Source: an uncultured Bacteroidota bacterium (lineage in GTDB: Bacteria; Bacteroidota; Rhodothermia; Rhodothermales; Salinibacteraceae). Taken from it: a DNA stretch of 40,941 nucleotides. The first letter of the stretch is position 1, and every line of letters starts with the position of its first letter. The position numbers and the translations under genes were made by a program. The notes under the pieces are model-generated. The model was not told where the DNA came from. It was given only the letters and a program-made list of their open reading frames with translations, and made no database searches. Below, one piece after another: positions 17,285 to 26,414 of this stretch. Where the stretch lies: the NCBI GenBank assembly GCA_913055845.1, contig CAJXKO010000015.1, positions 1 through 40,941 on the forward strand, given 5' to 3'.

Positions 17285-18907
17285 ATGGCCGACCAGAACT
17301 CTTCTAATCGTGGCAGATCCGAAGCAGAGGATTCGCCGACGAATGGGACCGTTGAGGAAGAGGTACAGCACGGCGCGTTCGTCAACGCACTGGGGCTGAT
17401 TGGCAAACTCGCTGGGCCGTCGTTCCTCGTGCTGGTGATGCGCCTCTACGGCCCCGATGTCTACGGGGTGTATGCGACTTCCTACGCCCTGGTGGAGACG
17501 GCACTGGCTCTCCTCTCGTCGGGCTTTAAGGACGCCTCGATGATGTACGTGTCCCGTCACGCCGAAGACCCGTCTGAGCATCGGCAGCTATACCAGTCGC
17601 TCGCGAATGCGCTGGCGTGGAGCCTGGGCGCCGCTGGGCTCGTATTGCTGGCAACCTTCACGATCGGCCCCTGGGTCATTCCGGAACTCTACGAGTATGG
17701 GGATCGGCTCCTCTTCATGATCCAGTGGATGGCCCTCGCCCTCCCGTTTATGGCGTTCGAGCGGGTGGTGATCGCCGCCACGCAGGGCCTCAAGATCATG
17801 AAGTACGAGTCGTTCATCAACGGGGGCGTCCGACCGGTACTGCTCCTCGTCGTCGCATCCCTGATGTGGCTGGTCGCCCCAAACATCTGGGGCCTGACGC
17901 TCACCTACGTCAGCACGCAGGGATTCATTGCCCTCCTGGCCCTGGGGGTCTATCAGCGCGAGTTGCGCTGGGGACCGCTGGTGCAGGCCTTTCGCACCTT
18001 TGAGCTCCAGCGCGAACTCCTGTCGTTTGCCCTCCCGCAGAACCTCAACCAGGCGTTCGAGCGCTTTCTGACGAACGTGGACGTGGTGATGCTGGGGATG
18101 TTTGGGGTGAGCGCACGCCTGACGGGATTCTACAGCGCGGGGGCGCAGGTCGTGCGCGAGCTGCGGCACATCAAGCTGGTCTTCTCTTCGGCCTACGCAC
18201 CACACATCCCGCGCCTCTACCAATCCGGCAACCGGGCAGATCTGGGCCGCACCCTGGCCGTGACCTCCCGCTGGATCGCGAGCCTCGTCATTCCGGCCCT
18301 GCTGGGCCTCGCGGTCCTGCGCACGGACATCCTCCAACTGATCGAGCCAAGCTTTGGGGCCCGTGAGGCACTGTTCATGCTCTGGCTGCTGCCCATCCCC
18401 TACCTGCAGGGCAGCTTTGGGCTGGCGGGCAACGCGGTGGTGATGACCGGCAACTCGCACCTGAACCTCATGAACAGCGTGGTGACCGGCACCACGAACG
18501 TGCTACTGAACGTGTGGCTGATTCCGCTCCTCGGGACGGTGGGCGCCGCGGTGGCGTCGTCGGTGTCCAACCTCGTGAAGGCGATCATGGAGGTTGGGGA
18601 GATGAGACTGCTCCTCAAGATTCCGATTATTGCCCGGGTTCTCTACCCGCCGCACGCGGCCGGCGCCGTGTGCGCGATGGGTCTCGGGGCCGCCATGAGC
18701 AGCACGGCGTGGATGACCTCGGGACTGTGGACCCGTATCGGGCTCGCCGCCGGCAGTATGGTCGCCTTCGTGGGCGTGCTGTCTCTCCTCCAGGGCCACC
18801 TCCCTCGCATGCCAGCCCTCCTGCGGGACGACGATTCCCCCGAGGCGCCTGCCGATGAGGAGCCGACCGAGGATGCCCCCGCGTCGGTTGCCTCACGCGA
18901 CGACTGA
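17285..18907 (+). CDS. Polysaccharide/lipid-linked oligosaccharide flippase (Wzx/MATE-like, MVF superfamily)
   Basis: 540 residues with about 12 to 14 hydrophobic segments spread evenly. It begins after a hydrophilic 30-residue N-terminus, with FVNALGLIGKLAGPSFLVLV and YGPDVYGVYATSYALVET. This opening pattern is typical of Wzx-type flippases that move undecaprenyl-linked repeat units across the inner membrane. Basic loops and the ALPFMAFERVVIAATQG and FALPQNLNQAFERFLTN segments fit the same family. The C-terminus is an acidic cytosolic tail. It is coupled to the upstream glycosyltransferase and meets the next gene tail to tail with a 16-bp gap. It is the clearest sign that the region exports a lipid-linked glycan. 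Confidence 0.88.
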   Translation: MADQNSSNRGRSEAEDSPTNGTVEEEVQHGAFVNALGLIGKLAGPSFLVLVMRLYGPDVYGVYATSYALVETALALLSSGFKDASMMYVSRHAEDPSEHRQLYQSLANALAWSLGAAGLVLLATFTIGPWVIPELYEYGDRLLFMIQWMALALPFMAFERVVIAATQGLKIMKYESFINGGVRPVLLLVVASLMWLVAPNIWGLTLTYVSTQGFIALLALGVYQRELRWGPLVQAFRTFELQRELLSFALPQNLNQAFERFLTNVDVVMLGMFGVSARLTGFYSAGAQVVRELRHIKLVFSSAYAPHIPRLYQSGNRADLGRTLAVTSRWIASLVIPALLGLAVLRTDILQLIEPSFGAREALFMLWLLPIPYLQGSFGLAGNAVVMTGNSHLNLMNSVVTGTTNVLLNVWLIPLLGTVGAAVASSVSNLVKAIMEVGEMRLLLKIPIIARVLYPPHAAGAVCAMGLGAAMSSTAWMTSGLWTRIGLAAGSMVAFVGVLSLLQGHLPRMPALLRDDDSPEAPADEEPTEDAPASVASRDD

Positions 18908-18923
18908 CCCCACGGCAGAGCAG

Positions 18924-20075
18924 CTATCGCGGTGGCCCTTCGTCGAGCCGCTCCCGAATAAAGCGGAGGATGCGCTCGGCGCGACGCGGCCACGTGTTCT
19001 GCTCGATGGCCGCCCGGGCCGCCTGTCCGAGACGCTCACACTCGCCCGGGGCATCCAGGAGCGTGCGGAGGCGACGGATGGCAGCGCCGGGGGCGTCCGG
19101 GGGCACGAGCGCGGCGTTCTCGCCGTCGTGGAGCAGTTCCTGAAGGTCGGGCGAGGCGGGGGCTAAAATGGCGCGTCCGGCGGCCATGTACAGGAAGGTT
19201 TTCATGGGCAAGACCGTGTTGCCCACCTCCTTGAGCGGCTTCGTGGAGGGGGGAATGAGCAGCACGTTCGCGGCGTAGAGGTACGGCACCGTGTCGTCGA
19301 ACGGCTGCCACGGCACGACGCGGACGTTGTCGAGGGGGGCGGCTTGCCGTTCCACTTCCCCCTCGCCCTCGGATCCCACGATGACGAACTGCACGTCGGG
19401 CAGGGCGCGGGCCATCTCGATCAGGAGGCCGAGGCCCTTTTCCATCGTCACACGCCCGGCGTAGGTGACGGTGGGACAATCAGGAAGGGCGCACTGTACC
19501 CGGGCCGTCGCCTGGGAGAGCCGCGGTTCGAGACGGTTCGGATCGTAGCCGTTGTGGGCCGTGAGGAGACGATCGGGGGCCACGCCCGCAGTCTCGTAGC
19601 TGGAACGGGCGAGGTCGGAGTGTAGCACGGCCCCGAGGAAGCGCGGGTGGCGCCCAATCCACCGAAAGACAGGCGCGCTCCACGGCTGCTGGCGGGGCCA
19701 GGGCCGGTAGGTCTCGTACACGATGGGACGCGTGCCCCCGAGGAGGGCGCCCAGCAGGATGGGGAGCGTGCGGGTATAGAGCACATCGGCCCGACGGGCG
19801 GCCGGGTGCCGCGGCCCCACGAGTCCCTGTGCCACCTTTTCGATGCCCCGGATGTTGGGATACACGCTCCGCACCGCCGCCACCTCGAACGTGGACGCGA
19901 TCTGGTAGTAGTCGGCAATGGCGTCTCGGCCCGGCTCCGGCGTGAGCCAGTGCTCGGGCTTCACGAGCGTTACCTCGGCCCCCGCCTCGCCAAACCCGCC
20001 CACCATCGACATCATCTGCTCCGTATCCGTGGCCGTCTGTGGGAGCAGCTGATCGGTAATGTAGGCGATGTGCAT
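18924..20075 (-). CDS. GT4-family glycosyltransferase
   Basis: 383 residues from the ATG at 20073-20075 (MHIAYITDQLLPQTATDTEQ). The C-terminal donor domain starts at TVTYAGRVTMEKGLGLLIEM and includes VQFVIVGSEGEG, VPYLYAANVLLIPP and MKTFLYMAAGRAILAP, then LLHDGENAALVPPD. In the usual E-x7-E motif the first acidic residue is not obvious here (PMKTFLYMAAG), a divergence seen in some GT4 subfamilies. Sugar specificity is unknown. It lies 70 bp downstream of the GT-A enzyme on the same strand, likely in one operon. Confidence 0.88.
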   Translation of the reverse strand: MHIAYITDQLLPQTATDTEQMMSMVGGFGEAGAEVTLVKPEHWLTPEPGRDAIADYYQIASTFEVAAVRSVYPNIRGIEKVAQGLVGPRHPAARRADVLYTRTLPILLGALLGGTRPIVYETYRPWPRQQPWSAPVFRWIGRHPRFLGAVLHSDLARSSYETAGVAPDRLLTAHNGYDPNRLEPRLSQATARVQCALPDCPTVTYAGRVTMEKGLGLLIEMARALPDVQFVIVGSEGEGEVERQAAPLDNVRVVPWQPFDDTVPYLYAANVLLIPPSTKPLKEVGNTVLPMKTFLYMAAGRAILAPASPDLQELLHDGENAALVPPDAPGAAIRRLRTLLDAPGECERLGQAARAAIEQNTWPRRAERILRFIRERLDEGPPR

Positions 20076-20145
20076 GGGCGGGAGGCCAGGTTTGAGGTCG
20101 CGCGCCGATTCCGTGTCCCCTGCCCCACGTGCCCAACTTCTTTTC

Positions 20146-21150
20146 TCATTCGTGGGGCCCAGATTTTACCTCCTTCCGTTCTACCGGCCGGGGGCGGACC
20201 CGTTCGGCGGCGAGGCGCGCCCACACCCGCTCGGCAAAGGCGTTGATGTGGGGCTTCTGGTGGAGCCAGCCGAAGTGGAGGGCGTAGGGTGTTACTTCCA
20301 TGTATTCCCCCAGGCTCGGCAGCCACTCGGCGGCCCCGAGCAGGGCGTCGCGGAGTGTGTCGTTCGCGAGGCCGCGCAGTCGGTAGATGAGGGCGTGGGT
20401 GTAGAGGCGGTAGGAAACCTGCCGAAACCCCGAGTCGTGCTGGGTCAGGCTGTCGATGTAGTCGAGCTGGGGGCTGTTGCGGCCCTGCAGCCAGGGAAAC
20501 ACGTGCAGGTTGAGCTCGCTCATGGCCAGCGCTAGGCTCCACTCGCACGTTTCCTCACTGCGTCCATCCTCCCGCCGGGCTTGAAAGTGCGTCTCCTCCG
20601 CGCGGTCGAAGAAGGCCGACGCGGCGTGATCTACAGTGCGGGTGCACGCTCCGTCCTGGGCGTAGATCATACCGGCCTGCACACGGGGGAGGTGGCTAAC
20701 GCCCATCTGCCGGAGAGTGCGCCGGCGGCGGCCTAGCAGCACGTCCCACACCATCCCGAGGCTTTTGCGTCCCCCAAAGGCGTGGTCGGCGTTCTGCGTG
20801 CCCGTGACGGTGAAGGGAAAGGCGGAAAATTGCGTCCAGAGCGGGTCCGGGTCGCGGCACCACAGCATGTCGGTGTCCACAAACAGCGTTCGGTCAAACG
20901 CCTTAAACTGGTGGAGGTGGTGCTTGAATCCAACGATGGACCGGTGCTCGGGCGGAAGGTCACCGAGAATGTCGAACTGGTCGTCTAGCCCCCGCCGCTC
21001 CAGCAGGGCGCGGTGGTGCTCCGGACAAAACAAGGCCACGGGTCGGCTCTGGTCGTACCGCCGAAGTGTGTGGACGGACGCGACGGCGTACTTCACGTAC
21101 CGGTCGGGGCCGTAGCTGTGAAGAACGTATCCTTCGCGGGGGGTACTCAT
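20146..21150 (-). CDS. GT-A-fold glycosyltransferase-like protein (GT8-like)
   Basis: 334 residues from the ATG at 21148-21150 (MSTPREGYVLHSYG). The fold begins with YVKYAVASVHTLRRY and VALFCPEHHRALL, a nucleotide-sugar binding half. The metal-binding DxD motif is FVDTDMLW (Asp92 and Asp94), preceded by HHLHQFKAFDRT, much as in glycogenin and GT8 enzymes. Further on, GVSHLPRVQAGMIY and HFGWLHQKPHINAFAERV carry conserved His and Asn positions. This architecture suggests a retaining GT-A transferase, but the subfamily is not one I can name. It is divergent, by 161 bp, from another GT4 gene. Confidence 0.75.
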   Translation of the reverse strand: MSTPREGYVLHSYGPDRYVKYAVASVHTLRRYDQSRPVALFCPEHHRALLERRGLDDQFDILGDLPPEHRSIVGFKHHLHQFKAFDRTLFVDTDMLWCRDPDPLWTQFSAFPFTVTGTQNADHAFGGRKSLGMVWDVLLGRRRRTLRQMGVSHLPRVQAGMIYAQDGACTRTVDHAASAFFDRAEETHFQARREDGRSEETCEWSLALAMSELNLHVFPWLQGRNSPQLDYIDSLTQHDSGFRQVSYRLYTHALIYRLRGLANDTLRDALLGAAEWLPSLGEYMEVTPYALHFGWLHQKPHINAFAERVWARLAAERVRPRPVERKEVKSGPHE

Positions 21151-21311
21151 GGAGGCCGGGGCCAGATTCCTCAGTTCGCTGTCCCCTTCACGCCGAACGC
21201 CCGCCGATTGGTTCGCCATCAGGTCCGTTGCACTGGCCCACGCTGGAACATCGCTCTCGGACCTCGTTAGCCCCAAGCGTCGCCGCGCTCCTTCCATCCG
21301 GCCCCTCCCCG

Positions 21312-22463
21312 ATGCGACTGCTGTTCGTCACCCAGGACTTCCCCCCCGACCGTGGGGGCATTCAAACCTACTCGTGGGCGATGGCGCAGCGGCTGGCGCG
21401 GCGGACGGAGGCCCTGGAAGTGATTGCGCCCCGTCATCCGGAGGCCGCGTCGGTGGACTCGCAGGCCTCTTTCCCGATTACCCGGCTGCCGGGACGTCCG
21501 CCCCTTCTTCCCTTCTCCCTCCTGCCCCTGCTTCCATTCCGGGCGCGATCGTTGAAGGCCGACGTGGCCTTCCACGCACAGTGGCAAACGGTGGGCGCAT
21601 CGGTCCTGTCGCGGGCAGTGTTCGGGTGGCCGTACCGCATCGTGTGTGCGGCCCATGGTCGTGAGCTGTTGCTCAACCCGGCTCCTCCGGCCTCAGGCCT
21701 TGACACGGAGTACGACCGTCTTCGACAATTCCTGCTCCAGCAGGTCGATACGTTCCTTCCCGTAAGCCAATACACGGCCGACCTGCTGCGGGACCGGGCC
21801 ATTCCGGACCACCGGATCCACGTCGTGCCGAATGGTACCGATCCGGAACGCTTCCAGCCCCGCGACGGAACCTCGCTCCGGCGGCACTTCGGGCTCTCCG
21901 ACCGCCCCCTCCTGTTTACGGCCAGCCGCCTCGTCCCCCGGAAAGGCATCGATACGGTGTTGCGGGGCCTCCCGACCATTGCCGATCAGTGCCCCGAGGT
22001 GGCGTACATGGTGGCGGGCACAGGGCCGGATCGGGATCGGCTGGAGGCCCTCGCCAAGGACCTGGGGATCCGCGACCGCGTCCAGTTTGTGGGGGATGTC
22101 GACCGCAACCGCCTGCCACTCTTCTACAGCGCCGCCGACCTTTTCGTGATGCCGGCCCGCGAAGACCCGCCGGACGTGGAGGGCTTCGGGCTCGTATTTC
22201 TGGAAGCCAATGCCTGCGGGACCCCCGTCCTCGGAACTCGTACCGGGGGCATTCCGGACGCGATTCAGGACGGTGAGACGGGCCTCCTCGTCCCCCCTAA
22301 TGCCCCACATGCCGTCGCCGCCGCCGCGATTCGTGTACTTACGGACCCTGACCGTGCCGCAACACTGGGCCGCCAGGGCCGCCGTCGCGTCGTCGACGAG
22401 GCTCGCTGGAACCATGCCGCCGACCGCGTTCACACGCTCCTGGCCCACGAAACCGCCAGCTGA
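21312..22463 (+). CDS. GT4-family glycosyltransferase, PimB-like
   Basis: 383 residues from the ATG at 21312 (MRLLFVTQDFPPDRGGIQTY). The N-terminal FVTQDFPPDRGGIQTYSWAM block resembles that of PimB-type mannosyltransferases and close relatives. The donor domain has LLFTASRLVPRKGIDTVLRG, YMVAGTGPDRDRL, ADLFVMPAR, and VEGFGLVFLEANACGTPVLG with the E-x7-E type acidic pair, then GIPDAIQDGETGLLVPP. All catalytic features appear intact. PimB mannosylates phosphatidylinositol mannoside in actinobacteria. That parallel is suggestive next to inositol genes, but the motif is shared by many GT4 enzymes. Confidence 0.92.
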   Translation: MRLLFVTQDFPPDRGGIQTYSWAMAQRLARRTEALEVIAPRHPEAASVDSQASFPITRLPGRPPLLPFSLLPLLPFRARSLKADVAFHAQWQTVGASVLSRAVFGWPYRIVCAAHGRELLLNPAPPASGLDTEYDRLRQFLLQQVDTFLPVSQYTADLLRDRAIPDHRIHVVPNGTDPERFQPRDGTSLRRHFGLSDRPLLFTASRLVPRKGIDTVLRGLPTIADQCPEVAYMVAGTGPDRDRLEALAKDLGIRDRVQFVGDVDRNRLPLFYSAADLFVMPAREDPPDVEGFGLVFLEANACGTPVLGTRTGGIPDAIQDGETGLLVPPNAPHAVAAAAIRVLTDPDRAATLGRQGRRRVVDEARWNHAADRVHTLLAHETAS

Positions 22464-22585
22464 CGAAAGACGGGGCGACCGGGAAGCCCGCATCGGCCGG
22501 ATGTTCGCTCCATGCTCGGGACCCCGACGCTGATCATTGCCCCCTCGGCTACAGTCCCGCGTAGACGTTCCGATTCCGTTTCTCC

Positions 22586-23578
22586 ATGAAGCAGTGGCGT
22601 TCCGACCTTTTTGCGACCGTCCGCGGGGGATGGGCCCGGATTCGGGACAGCGCGGTGGGGACGCGCATCCTCGCGGGGCTCCGTTGGGGCTTCGTGGCCG
22701 GCATTCTTGCGTACCTCGCATACCAGCTCACCGGCATCGGCTGGGCACGGGTGTGGCAGTCCCTCCCCACCACGCCCTGGTTCTACGTCCTGCTGCTGCT
22801 GATGTACGCCACCCTCCCAGGGACGGAGATGGTGCTCTACGGGACGGCCTGGAACGGAAGTGCCTGGGCCCTTCTTCCCGCCCTACTCCGCAAGCGCGTG
22901 CTCAACAACGACGTGCTCGGCTACTCGGGAGAGGCGTACTTCGCCCTTTGGACCCAACGGCACACGAATCTTGGCTACCGTCAGGTCGTCGCTACCATCA
23001 AGGACACCACCATCCTCTCCTCGGTCGCGTCCACCAGCGTGGCCTTTCTACTGCTGGCGATTTTCTTCCTGAGTGGCCAGCTCGGCCTTCTCACACAGTA
23101 TCTCCCCGGCAACGCCTCGCTCCTCGCCGCCGGGATGGCCCTCGTGATTCTGGTCGTGAGCGTCGGGATCAACTTTCGTCGCACCATTTTTTCGCTGCCT
23201 CCTTCCCTCCTGGGACTCATCGGGGCGGGGCACATCACCCGCTTCGTTCTCAACAACGGGCTCCAGGTGACGCAGTGGGCCGTGGTGATTCCCGGGGTCT
23301 CGGTGGAACACTGGATCACGCTGCTTGCGCTCCACATCGTTATCAACCAGGTGCCGCTGGTACCGTCGCGCGGCCTGGTGTTCATGAGTGCGGGCGTCGG
23401 GCTCTCGGGGGCCCTCCAGATTCCGGAGGCGCCACTGGCGAGCATGCTCCTGGCACAGGCGCTCCTGGACCGGGGCCTCAACCTGCTGACCTACGCCGGC
23501 ACATCGGCCCTCGACGCGGCGATGGTCGACGACCGGGAGGCGCTGGAGAACTTGTCGCTGCCCGACGAGAGGACGTAG
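22586..23578 (+). CDS. Polytopic membrane protein, possibly LPG-synthase-TM/flippase-like
   Basis: 330 residues with about eight hydrophobic segments, beginning with the helix GFVAGILAYLAYQLTG after a basic, soluble N-terminus. Conserved-looking features are the PGTEMVLYG turn, RKRVLNNDVLGYSGEAYFALW, the polar intramembrane segment TIKDTTILSSVASTSVAF, and NQVPLVPSRGLVF near the end. The size and helix layout resemble the LPG_synthase_TM (UPF0104) family, members of which move or modify membrane lipids, but I cannot name the family with certainty. It lies 122 bp downstream of the PimB-like gene on the same strand and ends convergently with the MlaC-like gene. Confidence 0.75.
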   Translation: MKQWRSDLFATVRGGWARIRDSAVGTRILAGLRWGFVAGILAYLAYQLTGIGWARVWQSLPTTPWFYVLLLLMYATLPGTEMVLYGTAWNGSAWALLPALLRKRVLNNDVLGYSGEAYFALWTQRHTNLGYRQVVATIKDTTILSSVASTSVAFLLLAIFFLSGQLGLLTQYLPGNASLLAAGMALVILVVSVGINFRRTIFSLPPSLLGLIGAGHITRFVLNNGLQVTQWAVVIPGVSVEHWITLLALHIVINQVPLVPSRGLVFMSAGVGLSGALQIPEAPLASMLLAQALLDRGLNLLTYAGTSALDAAMVDDREALENLSLPDERT

Positions 23579-23677
23579 GGGCGTGGTAGACGATGCCCAG
23601 CCGGAGCGTCGTGCCCCGGCGCGACCATCTGCGGATAGTGGTCCGCGGTCATCACGCCGGGCCTCGAGGGGCCAGAG

Positions 23678-24310
23678 TCAGCCGCTGGATTGGTTCGTCC
23701 CCATTACCTCCGCCCGCTTCTTGCGGAGGCTCTTCATCAGGGTTTCGAAACCGCGCTGACGCACGACGGTCTGGAAGGAGCGGGCGTAACCCTCCGCCGT
23801 GCTCACCCCGTCTACGATGATGTCTTCCGCGCGCCATTCCCCATCGCGACGCTCCAGCACATATTCCACAGGGGTCGTGCGGCCCTTATACTTGGTTCGG
23901 GTGCGCACGAAAGCACTGTCGTCGTGTACCTCGATTTGGTCGTAGGTGACCTTTGAGTTGTACACTCCGAGGTCGCTCATGGACTGGGCCCGTACCACGT
24001 CCTGGAAGACCGAGACGAATTCACGCTGCTGCTCTTCCTCCAGGTCCTCCCAGTGCGTCCCGAGGGCCCGCTGGCCCATCACCTCAAAGTCGATGACCCC
24101 ATTGATCAGCTCCTTGAGCTGGGTCCGCTGCTCGGTGGTGTAGTCGTCCGTGCCACTCAGAATGTCCTTGATTTGCTGGTCCCTCCCCTCTAGCATTTCC
24201 CGAATCTCGGCGGCTGTGGCGCTTTCGCCCTGGGCCCACGCGGGAGACGGGCCCCCGATGAGCAGAAGCGAGGCAAGCAGTCCGGCGACAATCAAGCGGA
24301 GACGCGTCAT
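23678..24310 (-). CDS. MlaC/Ttg2D-family phospholipid-binding periplasmic protein
   Basis: 210 residues from the ATG at 24308-24310, with a signal peptide MTRLRLIVAGLLASLLLIGG cleaved near PAWAQ. The mature protein has the MlaC pattern: KELINGVIDFEVMGQRALG, WEDLEEEQQREFVSVFQDVV, VHDDSAFVRTRTKYKG, VEYVLERRDGEWRAEDIIVDGVS and the final helix QTVVRQRGFETLMKSLRKK. MlaC proteins ferry phospholipids between outer and inner membranes; the mlaFEDB components are not in the window. It lies 120 bp downstream of the TolC-like gene on the same strand. Confidence 0.93.
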   Translation of the reverse strand: MTRLRLIVAGLLASLLLIGGPSPAWAQGESATAAEIREMLEGRDQQIKDILSGTDDYTTEQRTQLKELINGVIDFEVMGQRALGTHWEDLEEEQQREFVSVFQDVVRAQSMSDLGVYNSKVTYDQIEVHDDSAFVRTRTKYKGRTTPVEYVLERRDGEWRAEDIIVDGVSTAEGYARSFQTVVRQRGFETLMKSLRKKRAEVMGTNQSSG

Positions 24311-24430
24311 GGGGAGAGGGTAGATGATGATCGGGAACGCGTGACGAGTGGATGTCCTGAGGCGCAAAGGCCCCGTTCGGGGCCGCCCGCCGCAGCGCGC
24401 ACCCCGCAAACACGCACGTCGCGGTACGCA

Positions 24431-25891
24431 CTACGGATTTGTCTCAAGAAGTGTACCGTTCCGAGCGCGGTCGGGAAGCGTACCGGTGGCTTCCAGCAGA
24501 TTCAGAACGGCCACGTTGTAGCGCTTCACCGCCTCGAGGTACCGGGCCTGAGCCTCCAAATCGGCCCGCACCGCCTTCACGAGATCCTCCGTGTCGCCCA
24601 AGTCAAGGTCGAAGTTCACCTGTTCGGTGCGCAGCCACTCGCCAGAAATGGTCGTGGAGCGATCGCGCGACTCGACATCGGCGGTGGCGGTGAGGAGCGA
24701 GCGGTAGGCCTGCTCCACCTCGAAGCGCACGAGTTGCCGTGCGGCAGTGCGCTGGTGCTTCACGGCGCTGAGTTCGGCCTGGGCCTGGTCCACCCGGGCG
24801 CTCGTCTGGCCAAAGTTGAGGTTCTGCTGGATGCCGATGCCGGTGCGCGTGCCCGTGCCCATGAAGGAGTCGCCCACGAAGGCATTGTCGGGGTTGGGCC
24901 GCTCCGGAAGCGTAATGCTCTGGGACAGGCTGGCCTGCACGCCGATCTTGGGGTAGTAATCGGACCGGGCCACGTCCACCAGCGCCTCCCGGGCCTTTAC
25001 GCCTGCCTCGGCCTGGTCGATCTCCGGACGGTTCTGGAGGGCCCGCCGGACGTAGTAGTCGAGCGAGTCGGGGTGGATGGAGAATGAGATGGGCTGAAGC
25101 TCGCTCGCCGCCGGCGCGACCGTCGTTCCCTCCGGCAGAAACAGCTGGCGCTGCAGGGCCGACCGGGCCGTGGCCTGCTGCTGATCGATCTCAACGATCC
25201 GACGCTTCACTTCCTCCTCCGTCAATCGCGTCTGGAACAGATCGGCCTGGCTGACGCCCTCATCCCCTTCGTCTAGCAGGCGGTTGATTTCGCGCTGGGC
25301 CCGGTCCACCACCTCCTGCGTGCGATCGGCCAGCCGGTCAAGGGCCTCCGTGAGCAGGAGGTTGTAGTAGGTCTCGCCGGCGCGGGCGGTCACCTCCAGC
25401 GCCTTCCGGTCCACATCGGCCGCCTCCACGTCCACCCCGTGCCGCGCCGCCCGGATGCTGCCGGACAGCTCGCCCCCAGTCCAGATCGGCTGTTGCACCG
25501 CAATTCCAAACCGCGCGAAGGGGCGGAGCGCCCCGATGGACCAGTCATTCTCCACGTTCGGATTCAAGTACAGCTCGTTGTCCGGCCGCGTATTGTCCGC
25601 TGGAATATCCAGGCCCGGCGCAAAGGACGACGCAACGTCGAGCGACACGTCGGTGAGGAAGCGGTTGGCGCGGGCCTCCTCGCTGCGCGCCGTGGCAAAC
25701 CGACGCTCGGCCTGGCGCTGGTCGACCTCTGGACTGGCCTCCAGCGTCCGGACGAGGGCCTCCGTAAGGGACACCTCCATCGTATCTTGCGGGGGCGTAT
25801 CGGGAGCCTGCGCACGCACGGGGCCTCCCAACACAGAGGCGACTCCAAGGAGGACGGCCGCGAGGGGCCCTGCGAGACTGAGACGCTTCAT
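24431..25891 (-). CDS. TolC-family outer membrane efflux protein
   Basis: 486 residues with a signal peptide (MKRLSLAGPLAAVLLGVASV, cleavage near VRAQ). Two OEP repeats follow, each a long helical hairpin with a beta segment. The first runs from MEVSLTEALVRTLEASPEVDQ through RFGIAVQQPIWTGGELSGSI to the coiled helix near 220. The second runs from YYVRRALQNRPEIDQAEAGV through GIGIQQNLNFGQTSARVDQ to YNVAVLNLLEATGTLP. The protein would form a trimeric outer-membrane duct for a tripartite pump. No inner-membrane pump or adaptor gene lies beside it. The next gene on the strand is the MlaC-like gene, so the pair may serve lipid or solvent export. Confidence 0.95.
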   Translation of the reverse strand: MKRLSLAGPLAAVLLGVASVLGGPVRAQAPDTPPQDTMEVSLTEALVRTLEASPEVDQRQAERRFATARSEEARANRFLTDVSLDVASSFAPGLDIPADNTRPDNELYLNPNVENDWSIGALRPFARFGIAVQQPIWTGGELSGSIRAARHGVDVEAADVDRKALEVTARAGETYYNLLLTEALDRLADRTQEVVDRAQREINRLLDEGDEGVSQADLFQTRLTEEEVKRRIVEIDQQQATARSALQRQLFLPEGTTVAPAASELQPISFSIHPDSLDYYVRRALQNRPEIDQAEAGVKAREALVDVARSDYYPKIGVQASLSQSITLPERPNPDNAFVGDSFMGTGTRTGIGIQQNLNFGQTSARVDQAQAELSAVKHQRTAARQLVRFEVEQAYRSLLTATADVESRDRSTTISGEWLRTEQVNFDLDLGDTEDLVKAVRADLEAQARYLEAVKRYNVAVLNLLEATGTLPDRARNGTLLETNP

Positions 25892-26073
25892 GTGGTCACT
25901 GTACGAACTGCGAGCGAGGGCTATGGATGCGCGGCGCAGCAGTGCCTACGCAGCGACAATGGGGCCGCCCGGTCCTCCCTGAAGGTAACGCCACGAGTCC
26001 TCCCGGCACACGCCGCTCGGCGTGGCGTAGGAACGGTCCCTACTCACTACGTGCCCATTTCTTTCCGCCCGCC

Positions 26074-26367
26074 ATGTCTTCAAGCGATCGTCCACGCCCG
26101 CTCGGGGACATCCTGAGGGAAGTGATCGACGACCTCGGGGTACAGACGGAAATCGACGAGGCCCGCGTGATCGAGACGTGGGCGGTGGTGGCCGGTGCCA
26201 AGATCAACGAGGTCACCGAGTCGGCCTGGATGGACGGCTCGACGCTCTACGTGAAGATCACTTCCGCCGCCTGGCGTCAGGAACTCCACATGAACCGGCG
26301 CAAGTGGCGTGAGCGACTCAACGGCGAGTTCGACTCAGAGATCGTCGACGAGATCGTCTTCCGCTGA
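26074..26367 (+). CDS. DUF721 (DciA-like) protein
   Basis: 97 residues from the ATG at 26074 (MSSSDRPRPLGDILREVIDD). The conserved DUF721 features are present: a helix ending LGVQTEIDEARVIETWAVVAG, then LYVKITSAAWRQELHMNRRK, and a final VDEIVFR. The W-x-x-x-x-G and strand-turn WRQEL motifs are typical. DciA proteins load the replicative helicase DnaB in many bacteria that lack DnaC. Short, N-terminally trimmed members like this occur in Bacteroidota, and their helicase role there is less well shown. It is divergent from the TolC-like gene and convergent with fabF. Confidence 0.9.
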   Translation: MSSSDRPRPLGDILREVIDDLGVQTEIDEARVIETWAVVAGAKINEVTESAWMDGSTLYVKITSAAWRQELHMNRRKWRERLNGEFDSEIVDEIVFR

Positions 26368-26414
26368 GGCGCGCCGGGGAACGGGGCGAGGACACTGGCC
26401 GCGCCCTCAACGCC

